A stretch of DNA of 64,000 nt, from assembly GCF_003634215.1 (NCBI RefSeq), contig NZ_RBWX01000008.1, positions 62,001 through 126,000 on the forward strand, read 5' to 3'. The notes below the pieces were generated by a model that saw nothing but the letters and a program-made list of their open reading frames with translations, had not been told where the DNA came from and did no database searches. Shown here piece by piece: positions 27,704 to 35,567 of this stretch; position 1 is the first letter of the stretch, and each line of letters starts with the position of its first letter. The translations under genes were made by a program, and so were the position numbers. Source of the DNA: Sphingosinicella microcystinivorans. Lineage in GTDB: Bacteria > Pseudomonadota > Alphaproteobacteria > Sphingomonadales > Sphingomonadaceae.

Positions 27704-27714
27704 AAGGCCAGCAG

Positions 27715-28935
27715 ATGGACTTCGCAGATTCTCCAGCCGATGCCCAGTTCCGCGCTCATGCGCGGGAGTGGCTTGCCGTACATGCACCGGTAACGCGCGG
27801 TCGGGGGCGGGTTTCCTGGTCTGATGACGCAACACTCGTTGCTGCAGCCCGGGAATGGCAAAGCAAGAAGGCCGCTGCCGGTTACGCCGCTGTCGCACTG
27901 CCACGCGAGTATGGCGGAGGTGGCGGGACAACCACTCAGCAGGTGATCTTCCGCCAGGAAGAAGAGCGATACGACGTTCCATTTGGCGTCTACGAAATTG
28001 GACTCGGTATGTGCGTGCCGACCTTGCTCGCACTTGGTAGCGATCAGGTCAAAGAGCGGTTCCTTGCCCGCGCGATCAATGGTGAAGAGATTTGGTGTCA
28101 GCTATTCTCGGAACCAGCAGCCGGCTCTGACCTTGCTGCCTTGCGAACGAAGGCCGTGAAGGCTGGAGACAACTGGGTTGTCGACGGTCAGAAGGTCTGG
28201 ACCACCGGAGCACAGTTCTCGGACTATGGCCTTTTGCTTGCAAGGACCGATCCTAGCGCGACCAAACATGCCGGGCTGACGCTCTTCATTGTCGACATGC
28301 GCGCGCCCGGCGTCGAGGTGCGACCGATCCGGCAGCTCGATGGTGGCGCCGAGTTCAACGAAGTTTTCCTGTCCAGTGTTGTAATCCCGGACGAGTTTCG
28401 TTTGACCGCGCCAGGCGGCGGTTGGGCGGGAGCAATGACGACGCTCATGTTCGAGCGGCTCAATGTCGGTGCGAACATCGGGCTGATCGATTCATCGACA
28501 TTGATCGATTTCAGCGGGCGCCTCGAAACATCAACCGGACGCGCAAGCGACGACCCCCTTGTTCGCGACATGATTGCCCAGGCGTACTTGAATGATCGCG
28601 GGTTGAAACTGCTCACTTACCGGACCTTGACGAAGCTGGGTCGCGGCCAGCTGCCGGGTCCAGAACAATCGATCACCAAGCTCGTGATAGCCAGCCAGGC
28701 GCAACTGATTGCCAATTTGCTGCTTGACCTTCGCGGAAAGGAGGGAGCGCTCGCCGGCAGTGCCCTCGGCGAAGGTTGGGAGGCTGTTGAGAGGTCCTGG
28801 AGTTTTGGCGCGGCGATGCGGATTGCGGGCGGTACGGACGAAATTCTCCGTAACGTGATTGCAGAGCGGGTTCTAGGTCTGCCGGCGGCCAAGCGCGACG
28901 ATGCCACTCGCCCGTTCAATGAGAATCCGGCGTGA
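27715..28935 (+). CDS. Acyl-CoA dehydrogenase, subunit 2
   Basis: 406 residues from ATG 27715 (MDFADSPADAQFRAHAREWL); a TTG at 27700 would overlap the previous stop. FAD-binding and active-site regions: CQLFSEPAAGSDLAALRTKA, GQKVWTTGAQFSDYGLLLAR and RIAGGTDEILRNVIAERVLGL. It probably forms a heteromeric complex with the preceding ACAD. The reaction would be alpha,beta-desaturation of an acyl-CoA, passing electrons to ETF. Confidence 0.9.
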   Translation: MDFADSPADAQFRAHAREWLAVHAPVTRGRGRVSWSDDATLVAAAREWQSKKAAAGYAAVALPREYGGGGGTTTQQVIFRQEEERYDVPFGVYEIGLGMCVPTLLALGSDQVKERFLARAINGEEIWCQLFSEPAAGSDLAALRTKAVKAGDNWVVDGQKVWTTGAQFSDYGLLLARTDPSATKHAGLTLFIVDMRAPGVEVRPIRQLDGGAEFNEVFLSSVVIPDEFRLTAPGGGWAGAMTTLMFERLNVGANIGLIDSSTLIDFSGRLETSTGRASDDPLVRDMIAQAYLNDRGLKLLTYRTLTKLGRGQLPGPEQSITKLVIASQAQLIANLLLDLRGKEGALAGSALGEGWEAVERSWSFGAAMRIAGGTDEILRNVIAERVLGLPAAKRDDATRPFNENPA

Positions 28936-29134
28936 TCACGCACACCAAAGGGACACAAACCCGACCGGCCGATTGCTATGGCGCACCGGCAGCCAGCCAT
29001 TCCGCACCCCGGCACAGATCCCATCCCAAACCTCTCGCAATTGCCGGTCGCAGCCACGTCTTGCAGCGGGGCAAAGGAGCGGCCTTTCAAGATCGCCACG
29101 GTGGCTAAAAATTCTTTATCCGAAGGGAAGACTG

Positions 29135-30040
29135 ATGACTGATACACTTCGCTATGATGGACGGGTTGCCATTGTCACTGGTGCTGGCGGCGGCTTGGGG
29201 CGGGCACATGCCCTAATGCTCGCCAGCAGAGGCGCGCGCGTCCTTGTCAACGACCTCGGATCGTCGGCGGCCGGCGCCGGGACTGACACTGGCCCAGCGG
29301 CTAAGGTTGTCGAGGAGATCCGCGCGGCCGGAGGCGAAGCGGTAGCCAACACGGACTCGGTCATCGATGGTTCCAAGCTGGTCGAAGCAGCGCTCGATCA
29401 TTTCGGGCAGATCGACATCATCGTCAACAACGCCGGGTTCCTGCGTGACGTCGGCTTTCACAAGATGACCGAACAGGACTGGAGCGATCTCTATGACGTC
29501 CATCTGCTCGGAGCATTCCGGATCGTTCATGCCGCCTGGCCGCGGCTGCGCGACCAGAGCTACGGCCGGATCATCAATACTTCTTCGGCCGCTGGGATCT
29601 ATGGCAACTTCGGCCAGGTTAATTATGGCACTTTCAAGCTTGCGCTCCATGGCTTCTCGCAGGCACTCGCGGTTGAAGGACGTGCACGCAACATTCATGT
29701 CAACTCGATCGCACCGGCGGCGGATTCGCGCCTGACCCGAACAGTCATGACGCCCGAACAGCTCGCTCCGATGCGCGCAGAACTTGTCAGTCCGCTCGTC
29801 GGGTGGTTGACCCACGAGACATGCGCCGAGACTGGAAGCTTGTTCGAAGTCGGGGGCGGCTGGGTAAGCAAACTGCGTTGGCAGCGCACACGTGGCGAAC
29901 GGATCGGCGATGGCAAGGATTTCGCTCCGGAACAGGTGCGCGATGCATGGCCGGCGATTGTTGATTTCGAAGGGGCCGAGGCTCCCGCTGACTTCGCCGC
30001 GGGAATGGCGCCCTTCCAGAAGATCATGGAAGGCGCATGA
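29135..30040 (+). CDS. SDR, MFE-2-like (3R)-hydroxyacyl-CoA dehydrogenase
   Basis: 301 residues from ATG 29135, behind GAAGGGAAG. AIVTGAGGGLGRAHALMLA, VNDLGSSAAGAGTDTGPA and the catalytic NYGTFKLAL (YxxxK) match the hydroxyacyl-CoA dehydrogenase domain of peroxisomal multifunctional enzyme 2 and its bacterial relatives. It would oxidise the 3-hydroxyacyl-CoA made by the MaoC or crotonase enzymes here. About 200 bp separate it from the ACAD gene with no gene visible between. Overlaps the next start (ATGA). Confidence 0.9.
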   Translation: MTDTLRYDGRVAIVTGAGGGLGRAHALMLASRGARVLVNDLGSSAAGAGTDTGPAAKVVEEIRAAGGEAVANTDSVIDGSKLVEAALDHFGQIDIIVNNAGFLRDVGFHKMTEQDWSDLYDVHLLGAFRIVHAAWPRLRDQSYGRIINTSSAAGIYGNFGQVNYGTFKLALHGFSQALAVEGRARNIHVNSIAPAADSRLTRTVMTPEQLAPMRAELVSPLVGWLTHETCAETGSLFEVGGGWVSKLRWQRTRGERIGDGKDFAPEQVRDAWPAIVDFEGAEAPADFAAGMAPFQKIMEGA

Positions 30041-30807
30041 ACAAAGGTTACGCGATCGCGATCGAGGTCGAGCACGACAGCCCGATCGCGATCGTAACCC
30101 TAGCATCGCCCGGACGGGGAAATGCGCTTGGGCCAGCCGACCTAGGTCGCATCGCCAGCGTGATCAACGATCTGGCTACAACTGACGACGTCGGAGTCAT
30201 TATTCTGACAGGGCGGGATGGAATCTTTTCGGCTGGAGCTGCGCTGGATGTTCTGGCCGACAGCCCTGCCGATGAACTGGCCGCGATCGTCGCAGACCAA
30301 ACCCGGCGGCTAGCGGCGGCAATTGCCGGATCTCCGGTCGCCATCGTCGCTGCAGTCGATGGTGCTGCTGCGGGCTCGGGCGCTGGGATCGCCTTACTCG
30401 CGGATATCATGGTTATGTCTTCGAGCGCACGGCTGCTGTTCCCGTTCGCTCGCCTGGGTCTGGTTCCTGATACCGGCATCAACCACAGCCTGATCGCTGC
30501 AGTGGGTTCGGCGCGCGCGCGCGCGCTGCTCATGACTGGGGGCTCGCTGTCTGCTGAGCAATGCCTCGACTTGGGCCTGGCGCAAACTGTCGTACCCGAG
30601 GAAGAGCTTGCCGATGCAGTAAGGAGTCTGGCGATCAAGCTGGCGGGAGTTCCGCGCGGAACGCATGGCACCATCAGAGCCTTGCTGGCTTCCAGCGAGG
30701 CGGAAGCAGGATTAATAGCCGAGGCCCAGGCTCAAGCTGACAGGATGCGCGATCCGATCACCCAAGCAGCTCTGACCTCGGCACTCGCCCTCCTCAGGGG
30801 CTCCTGA
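30037..30807 (+). CDS. Enoyl-CoA hydratase/isomerase family protein
   Basis: 256 residues, crotonase fold: IVTLASPGRGNALGPADL, GIFSAGAALDVLAD (first oxyanion NH), AAVDGAAAGSGAGIALLADI (second oxyanion loop), FPFARLGLVPDTGI. The glutamates of classical hydratases are not obvious, so isomerisation or another crotonase reaction is possible. Last gene of the operon; convergent with the gamma-glutamyl hydrolase-like gene. Confidence 0.85.
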   Translation: MNKGYAIAIEVEHDSPIAIVTLASPGRGNALGPADLGRIASVINDLATTDDVGVIILTGRDGIFSAGAALDVLADSPADELAAIVADQTRRLAAAIAGSPVAIVAAVDGAAAGSGAGIALLADIMVMSSSARLLFPFARLGLVPDTGINHSLIAAVGSARARALLMTGGSLSAEQCLDLGLAQTVVPEEELADAVRSLAIKLAGVPRGTHGTIRALLASSEAEAGLIAEAQAQADRMRDPITQAALTSALALLRGS

Positions 30808-30822
30808 GCTCGGTGCTGCAAT

Positions 30823-31539
30823 CTATCGGGCAGCCGCTGCAGCGACGAAAGCGTTAAACAGGCAGCGATCAGCTTCCGAAATGTGAAACTCCGGGTGCCA
30901 CTGGGTAGCCATCCAGAAATGTCGATCCCGGCGCTCGATCGCTTCGACAATGCCGTCAGGAGCAACTGCGGCTGCACTCGCTTCGACCCCTGCCTCGATA
31001 ACCCCCTGCGAATGCAGACTGTTGACCGGCAGACGGTCGCGACCAACGATTTCGCGAAACCGGCTCCCCGGCGTGACGATAACTTCATGCGCCGCCTCCT
31101 CATAGGGCGCCGCGTCGCGATGCATGTGCCATTCGGGACGCACCGACTTGAGTGAAGGAACGATTGTCCCACCCGCTGCGACATTCATGACCTGAAAGCC
31201 ACCGCAGATACCAAGCAGGGGTAGATCGCATTCCGTCACGCGCCGCACCAGAGCCAACTCAAAACGCGTCCGCGCCACCTTCTCCACTGGTTCCTGATCG
31301 ACAGTTGCTGGATCAATGAGCTGCGCGTGGGGGAATTGGTACCCGCCGCCGGAGATCAGAACGCCGTCCAATACGCTGAGATAATCATCGATGAGCGCCA
31401 GCTCATGTGGGAGCATCACGGGTAAGGCACCAGCACTGGACAAGGCCGTCATCATGGCCTGGTTGGCGAAGTAATGAAGATGACGCGCATCGCTCCGCAA
31501 TTCGACATCCGCCGTGACACCAATGAGTGGTCTGTGCAT
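30823..31539 (-). CDS. PuuD-like gamma-glutamyl hydrolase (class I glutamine amidotransferase fold)
   Basis: 238 residues. LISGGGYQFP, PLLGICGGFQVMN (nucleophile Cys112), NSLHSQGV and ATQWHPEFHI (His215, Glu217) give the class I amidotransferase triad in the arrangement of PuuD, which hydrolyses gamma-glutamyl amides. In microcystin the D-Glu is linked through its gamma-carboxyl to Mdha, so this enzyme could open that bond (inference). Its start overlaps the stop of the upstream aminotransferase (TGATG), placing it last in a four-gene minus-strand operon. Confidence 0.85.
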   Translation of the reverse strand: MHRPLIGVTADVELRSDARHLHYFANQAMMTALSSAGALPVMLPHELALIDDYLSVLDGVLISGGGYQFPHAQLIDPATVDQEPVEKVARTRFELALVRRVTECDLPLLGICGGFQVMNVAAGGTIVPSLKSVRPEWHMHRDAAPYEEAAHEVIVTPGSRFREIVGRDRLPVNSLHSQGVIEAGVEASAAAVAPDGIVEAIERRDRHFWMATQWHPEFHISEADRCLFNAFVAAAAAR

Positions 31540-32870
31540 CAGGCCGTACCCGCAATTGCCCGATCGATCGCCGACGCCAGCTTGTCAACGATCTCGCCCA
31601 CTTGCGCCTCGGTGATAATGAACGGGGGAGCAAGCAAGATGTGGTCACCGCGAGTGCCATCCACTGTTCCGAAACCCGGATAGCACAGCAGCCCGTTGTC
31701 CATCGCGGTGCCTTGGATGGCGTTCCAGACCATGCGCTCAGGCGCGAATGTTTGTTTGCTCTCCCGATCGGCGACCAGTTCAATTCCGACGAGCAGACCA
31801 CGCCCACGGACATCGCCAATATGGGGATGCTGGTTGAACTTGTCGGTCAGAGCTTCCCGCAGAAGCTCACCTTGGCGGCGAACGTTGGCGAGAAGGTCCT
31901 GCTCGGTGATTTCCTGAAGCACGGCGAGGCCTGCTGCGGCGGCCGTCGCGTGACCGTTATAGGTATGGCCATGGAAGAAAAACCCTCTTCCACCAGCCAA
32001 AGTTGCCACGATCCGGTCGCTGACCAAGATCGCGCTGAGCGGCTGATAGCCAGCACCAAGACCTTTCGCGACAACGGCGATGTCCGGAATTATCCCATCC
32101 TGTTCGCATGCGAGGTACGTTCCGCAGCGTCCGGCACCTGCCAGGATCTCATCAAGGATGAGAAGGACACCATACTTTTGACAGACCGCCTGGATTGCCT
32201 GAAAATAGCCCGGCACCGGAGGAATGCACCCCGCAGTCGCGCCGACTACAGTTTCCGCTACGAACCCCGCGACGTTCTCCGGACCAAGCTCAATGATGGC
32301 TTGTTCGAGCTCGTTTACGAGCCTGCGGACATAATCTGCTTCGCTCTCGCCATCGCCCTGCTCGCGGTACGCATAGCAAGGAGAGACAAAATGATGTGGA
32401 GGCAGGAACCCCTCGAAGAGCGATCGGCGGATCAGGTTCCCGCTGACGCCCAGAGCTCCGATCGTGCATCCGTGATAGCTCTGGCGGCGAGAGATGAAGC
32501 GTGTCCGACCAGGCTCACCGTTTTCATTATGAAACTGCAGCGCAAGCTTGAGCGCGCCATCCATCGATTCTGATCCGCCTGAACCGGGATATACCCAGTC
32601 GAGCCCGGCCGGCGTCGCGGCAACCAACGCTTCGGCGAAACGTTCGACCGCATCCGTCGTGAAGTAGGCGTTATAGAGATAGGGCATGGTATGCGCCTGG
32701 GCGGCGATAGCATCCGCAACCCGGGTGGCGCTGTGGCCTAGGCACGAGACCCCAGCCCCCGACGCGGCATCGAGATAGCGCCGGCCGGCAGCATCGATGA
32801 CATAGGGCCCATCACCCCCAACGGCGACAGGGTATTCACGGCCAAGCAGTCGGCGCATTACATTGGTCAT
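31539..32870 (-). CDS. Class III PLP-dependent aminotransferase
   Basis: 443 residues. WVYPGSGGSESMDGALKLA, SYHGCTIGALGVSG, LILDEILAGAGRCGTY and VVAKGLGAGYQPLSA with Lys269 as the PLP lysine are diagnostic. Class III enzymes transaminate amino groups away from the alpha carbon. Adda is a beta-amino acid, so removing its C3 amino group to a 3-oxo acid is the most attractive role (inference). The flanking amine/peptide genes overlap by 1-4 nt, so the operon is tightly coupled. Confidence 0.9.
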   Translation of the reverse strand: MTNVMRRLLGREYPVAVGGDGPYVIDAAGRRYLDAASGAGVSCLGHSATRVADAIAAQAHTMPYLYNAYFTTDAVERFAEALVAATPAGLDWVYPGSGGSESMDGALKLALQFHNENGEPGRTRFISRRQSYHGCTIGALGVSGNLIRRSLFEGFLPPHHFVSPCYAYREQGDGESEADYVRRLVNELEQAIIELGPENVAGFVAETVVGATAGCIPPVPGYFQAIQAVCQKYGVLLILDEILAGAGRCGTYLACEQDGIIPDIAVVAKGLGAGYQPLSAILVSDRIVATLAGGRGFFFHGHTYNGHATAAAAGLAVLQEITEQDLLANVRRQGELLREALTDKFNQHPHIGDVRGRGLLVGIELVADRESKQTFAPERMVWNAIQGTAMDNGLLCYPGFGTVDGTRGDHILLAPPFIITEAQVGEIVDKLASAIDRAIAGTA

Positions 32871-34018
32871 ACCGAGACCTCCCTACCCACCAGTCGATCC
32901 GGCAGGACCTGATCCGGTGTCAAACCAAAAGCTGCAAGGCCTTCCGGCCATGACCCTCCCGTGACGAGCGCAGACACAATCGCTGCCATTGCCGGCGCTG
33001 TCTGCAAGCCGTATCCGCCTTGCCCCGCCAGCCAGAAGAACCCATCGGCGTCGGGCGCGAACCCGGCCGTTGGGACACGATCAGAGACGAAAGAGCGCAG
33101 CCCTGCCCAGCGATGCTGGATCCGCGGCACTGTCATCGTCGTATATTCCTCGACCTTCCACGCTGCCAGCGCCAGGTCATATTCCTCAGGCTGAGCGTCG
33201 GTGGGAGGACTATCGACTTCGTCTACTGGCGACGCCAGAATTCGCCCGGATTCCGGGATCATGTAGAAGTCGTCGACTGTGGCCTTGACGAATGGCCACT
33301 CGCTGGCGTCGATCCCTTTGGGGGGGTCGAACATAATCACCGTCCGCCGCTTTGGCTCAAGACCAAGGGACCGCACGCCTGCCAGTCCGGCCACATGATC
33401 CGCCCAAGCTCCGGCCGCATTAATCAGCACCGGCGCAGCGAATTGCTGACCGCGTTCGGTGGTCACTTGCCACAGCCCTGCCTTGTAATCGATGCCCGCG
33501 ACACGGGCTCCGATAACGGTGTCTCCTTTGCCATGCTTGACCCTTCGGGCATAGGCTTGCAGCAATCGATCGGCATCGAGCCGGCGACCGCCGTAATCGA
33601 CCACACCTTTGACTATGTCGTCTCCGCCGGTCTTCAGCACTGGCACCATTGCCAGCATGCCTTTTTCGTCGATCCGCTCGATCGTGTCGGTGAACAGCTG
33701 CATCTCGGCCTCAAGCGCGGCCAACGCCTCCACCATGGACGGGCGAGCTACGAACAGGGCTGGTGTCGGCCTGCAAAATGGTTGGTCCGCAAAGTCGACT
33801 GGCGGCTGCTCGAAAAACTCCCGGCTAAATGCGGTCATCGCGCGCACTGCACGGTTGCCAATGCCAAAATGGTAGTAGGTCGCGCTGCGCCCGGAAGAAT
33901 GATAGCCGACGGCCTGTTCAGCTTCGAGCACCAACACGCGGGCGTGACCTGCCAATGCAGCGGCAGCTGACATGCCGGCGATCCCGCCCCCGATTACTAG
34001 CACATCAGCACAGTTCAT
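32867..34018 (-). CDS. FAD-dependent amino-acid oxidoreductase (DAO family)
   Basis: 383 residues: DVLVIGGGIAGMSAAAALAG (FAD motif), VGYHSSGRSATYYHFGIGN, LINAAGAWADHVAGLAG and GFFWLAGQGGYGLQTAPA. The YHSSGRSA/GIGN pattern is that of D-arginine dehydrogenase and similar D-amino-acid dehydrogenases. Candidate substrates here are D-Ala, D-MeAsp, D-Glu or N-methyl amino acids from microcystin. It lies between the aminotransferase and the P1 peptidase with 4-nt overlaps on both sides. Confidence 0.85.
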   Translation of the reverse strand: MNCADVLVIGGGIAGMSAAAALAGHARVLVLEAEQAVGYHSSGRSATYYHFGIGNRAVRAMTAFSREFFEQPPVDFADQPFCRPTPALFVARPSMVEALAALEAEMQLFTDTIERIDEKGMLAMVPVLKTGGDDIVKGVVDYGGRRLDADRLLQAYARRVKHGKGDTVIGARVAGIDYKAGLWQVTTERGQQFAAPVLINAAGAWADHVAGLAGVRSLGLEPKRRTVIMFDPPKGIDASEWPFVKATVDDFYMIPESGRILASPVDEVDSPPTDAQPEEYDLALAAWKVEEYTTMTVPRIQHRWAGLRSFVSDRVPTAGFAPDADGFFWLAGQGGYGLQTAPAMAAIVSALVTGGSWPEGLAAFGLTPDQVLPDRLVGREVSV

Positions 34019-35112
34019 GTCGCACTCGCAGGCCCGCGGCCATACCGTTGCATCACTTCGACAAGCTTGTCGTTCGGCAGTGCATGCACAGTTGTTCCAT
34101 CGACGCCGGTCATCGAGTCCGACATGGTCATGGAATTGATGATTGCCTCTTCGACCGCTTCTGAGGCAGCGCGAAAGAGCGGGTTCATGGCCTCATTGGG
34201 AAGCATGCGAAGGCCTTCTGCGATCACCGCCTCATTGAACGGCACGCGATTCCCTGTCGAAAAGGCAACGATAAAATCGCCCGACCTGTTTGAACCAAAT
34301 CCACCGACGCGCGCCAGACCGATGCCGCCGCGCCGCGCCAATCTCGCGCATTGCGGTGGCAACAGCGGCGCGTCTGTTGCCAGCACGATCACGATTGAAC
34401 CTTGGTCGCGTCGTTGGGGACTGTCCACGACTTCATAGCCAAGATGTCGACCGACCGGGACACCATCGACTGTAAGCTCGGACCGGTTGCCAAAATTGGA
34501 TTGGACAAGAGCCCCCACGGTGAAACTTCCGCATGTCGTAGCGGTAACTCTTGATGAGGTCCCGATCCCGCTCTTGAATTCGAAACTCATCATGCCGGTG
34601 CCGCCACCAATTGAACCTTCGGCAACCGGCCCGCCAGCAGCCGCATCGAGCGCCGCAATGACATCTGCCCGGGTAACCGGCCCGTCCCAGCCATCATTGA
34701 GTACGCCGTCAAAAGTCTCGCCGGCCATCGGCTGGTGCCATCGGTCATCAATTCCGTTCTGCTTGGGATGAGCCAACAGCGTGTCGCGTAGGACTCCCAC
34801 CGAAAATGCGGAGCTCATGCAGATCGGTGAGGTGAGAATGCCCGTCTCGGCAATCCAATGGCTGCCAGTAACTTCACCAAAGCCATTATACGAGTGGAAG
34901 CCTGCAAACACCGTTTCCTGCCAGTAGGGGACACCCAGCGGCTGGATGGCGGTGACACCTGTCCGCAAGATTCGCGGCGATTCTTCGATCCGCGTCACGT
35001 GGCCGACCCGGACCCCAGCGACATCCGTGATTGCGTTCAAAGGCCCTGTCGGCAGTTGGCCGATTGTCAGCGCCAGGTCGCGATATCTACATTTAGTCAT
35101 TCGGATTACCAT
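34015..35112 (-). CDS. P1 family peptidase (DmpA/BapA-like aminopeptidase)
   Basis: 365 residues from ATG 35112 (GGGGA ribosome site); start codons at 35142 (GTG) and 35100 are also possible. NAITDVAGVRVGHVT, the SIGGGTGM glycine loop, CGSFTVGALVQSNFG, and RRDQGSIVIVLATDAPLLP carry the family's self-cleavage site: Gly-Ser, with the Ser becoming the N-terminal nucleophile of the beta subunit. P1 enzymes include DmpA and the sphingomonad beta-peptidyl aminopeptidases BapA, which release N-terminal beta-amino acids. Adda is a beta-amino acid and is N-terminal in the MlrB tetrapeptide. First gene of its operon, behind operator site 5. Confidence 0.92.
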   Translation of the reverse strand: MVIRMTKCRYRDLALTIGQLPTGPLNAITDVAGVRVGHVTRIEESPRILRTGVTAIQPLGVPYWQETVFAGFHSYNGFGEVTGSHWIAETGILTSPICMSSAFSVGVLRDTLLAHPKQNGIDDRWHQPMAGETFDGVLNDGWDGPVTRADVIAALDAAAGGPVAEGSIGGGTGMMSFEFKSGIGTSSRVTATTCGSFTVGALVQSNFGNRSELTVDGVPVGRHLGYEVVDSPQRRDQGSIVIVLATDAPLLPPQCARLARRGGIGLARVGGFGSNRSGDFIVAFSTGNRVPFNEAVIAEGLRMLPNEAMNPLFRAASEAVEEAIINSMTMSDSMTGVDGTTVHALPNDKLVEVMQRYGRGPASAT

Positions 35113-35152
35113 CCATCCCCAACCAACCATCAGATCATGCACTCGGCGATCT

Positions 35153-35174
35153 ATTAACCGTCCGTCCGGCTAAT
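35153..35174. promoter_or_regulatory. TetR-type operator, site 5 (P1 peptidase operon)
   Basis: Halves ATTAACCGTCC and GTCCGGCTAAT, 40 bp upstream of the P1 peptidase start. Confidence 0.65.
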
Positions 35175-35501
35175 TCAATCGATTTTCCCAGCTTAAATCG
35201 TAGCCAATGTTCTCTCGCAATCACGGCTCACGGCTCGAACGCCTTTAGTTCGCCGCCAGCAGCACCTCGTGCGCTTCACATTCGTGCTTGTCGCAACTTC
35301 AAGAAAGGTACGCAGAGCGCGGGTCGCCCATCCTAAAGACGGAGATCCGCCCCGCCGCGCACCTGCGTAGCGCCCAACTCTCGACTGTCGCAACCCCGCT
35401 AAGACTCGATCGGTTTCATAATCCTGGGTCAAAATCGTTAACGATCGCCAACTCAGCGCCGAATTCGCGGGGATAACCTGAGACTGGTCGGCATATTATT
35501 C
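35175..35501. other. Intergenic region between divergent operons
   Basis: About 330 bp between operator sites 5 and 6 with no convincing gene or RNA. Confidence 0.5.
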
Positions 35502-35523
35502 ATTGACCGACCGGTCGCTTGAT
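35502..35523. promoter_or_regulatory. TetR-type operator, site 6 (second TonB receptor)
   Basis: ATTGACCGACC is followed by GGTCGCTTGAT; the central CGACCGGTCG is perfectly symmetric. TTGACC serves as a -35, with TACTCA 17 bp further on. Confidence 0.75.
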
Positions 35524-35567
35524 GATACTCAACCCGCCGCATGATGTATGCAGGGGGAGAAGGATCG

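Noticed and set aside
31527..32573. Plus-strand open frame of 348 codons
   Set aside because: Antisense to the class III aminotransferase, which has all PLP-site motifs.
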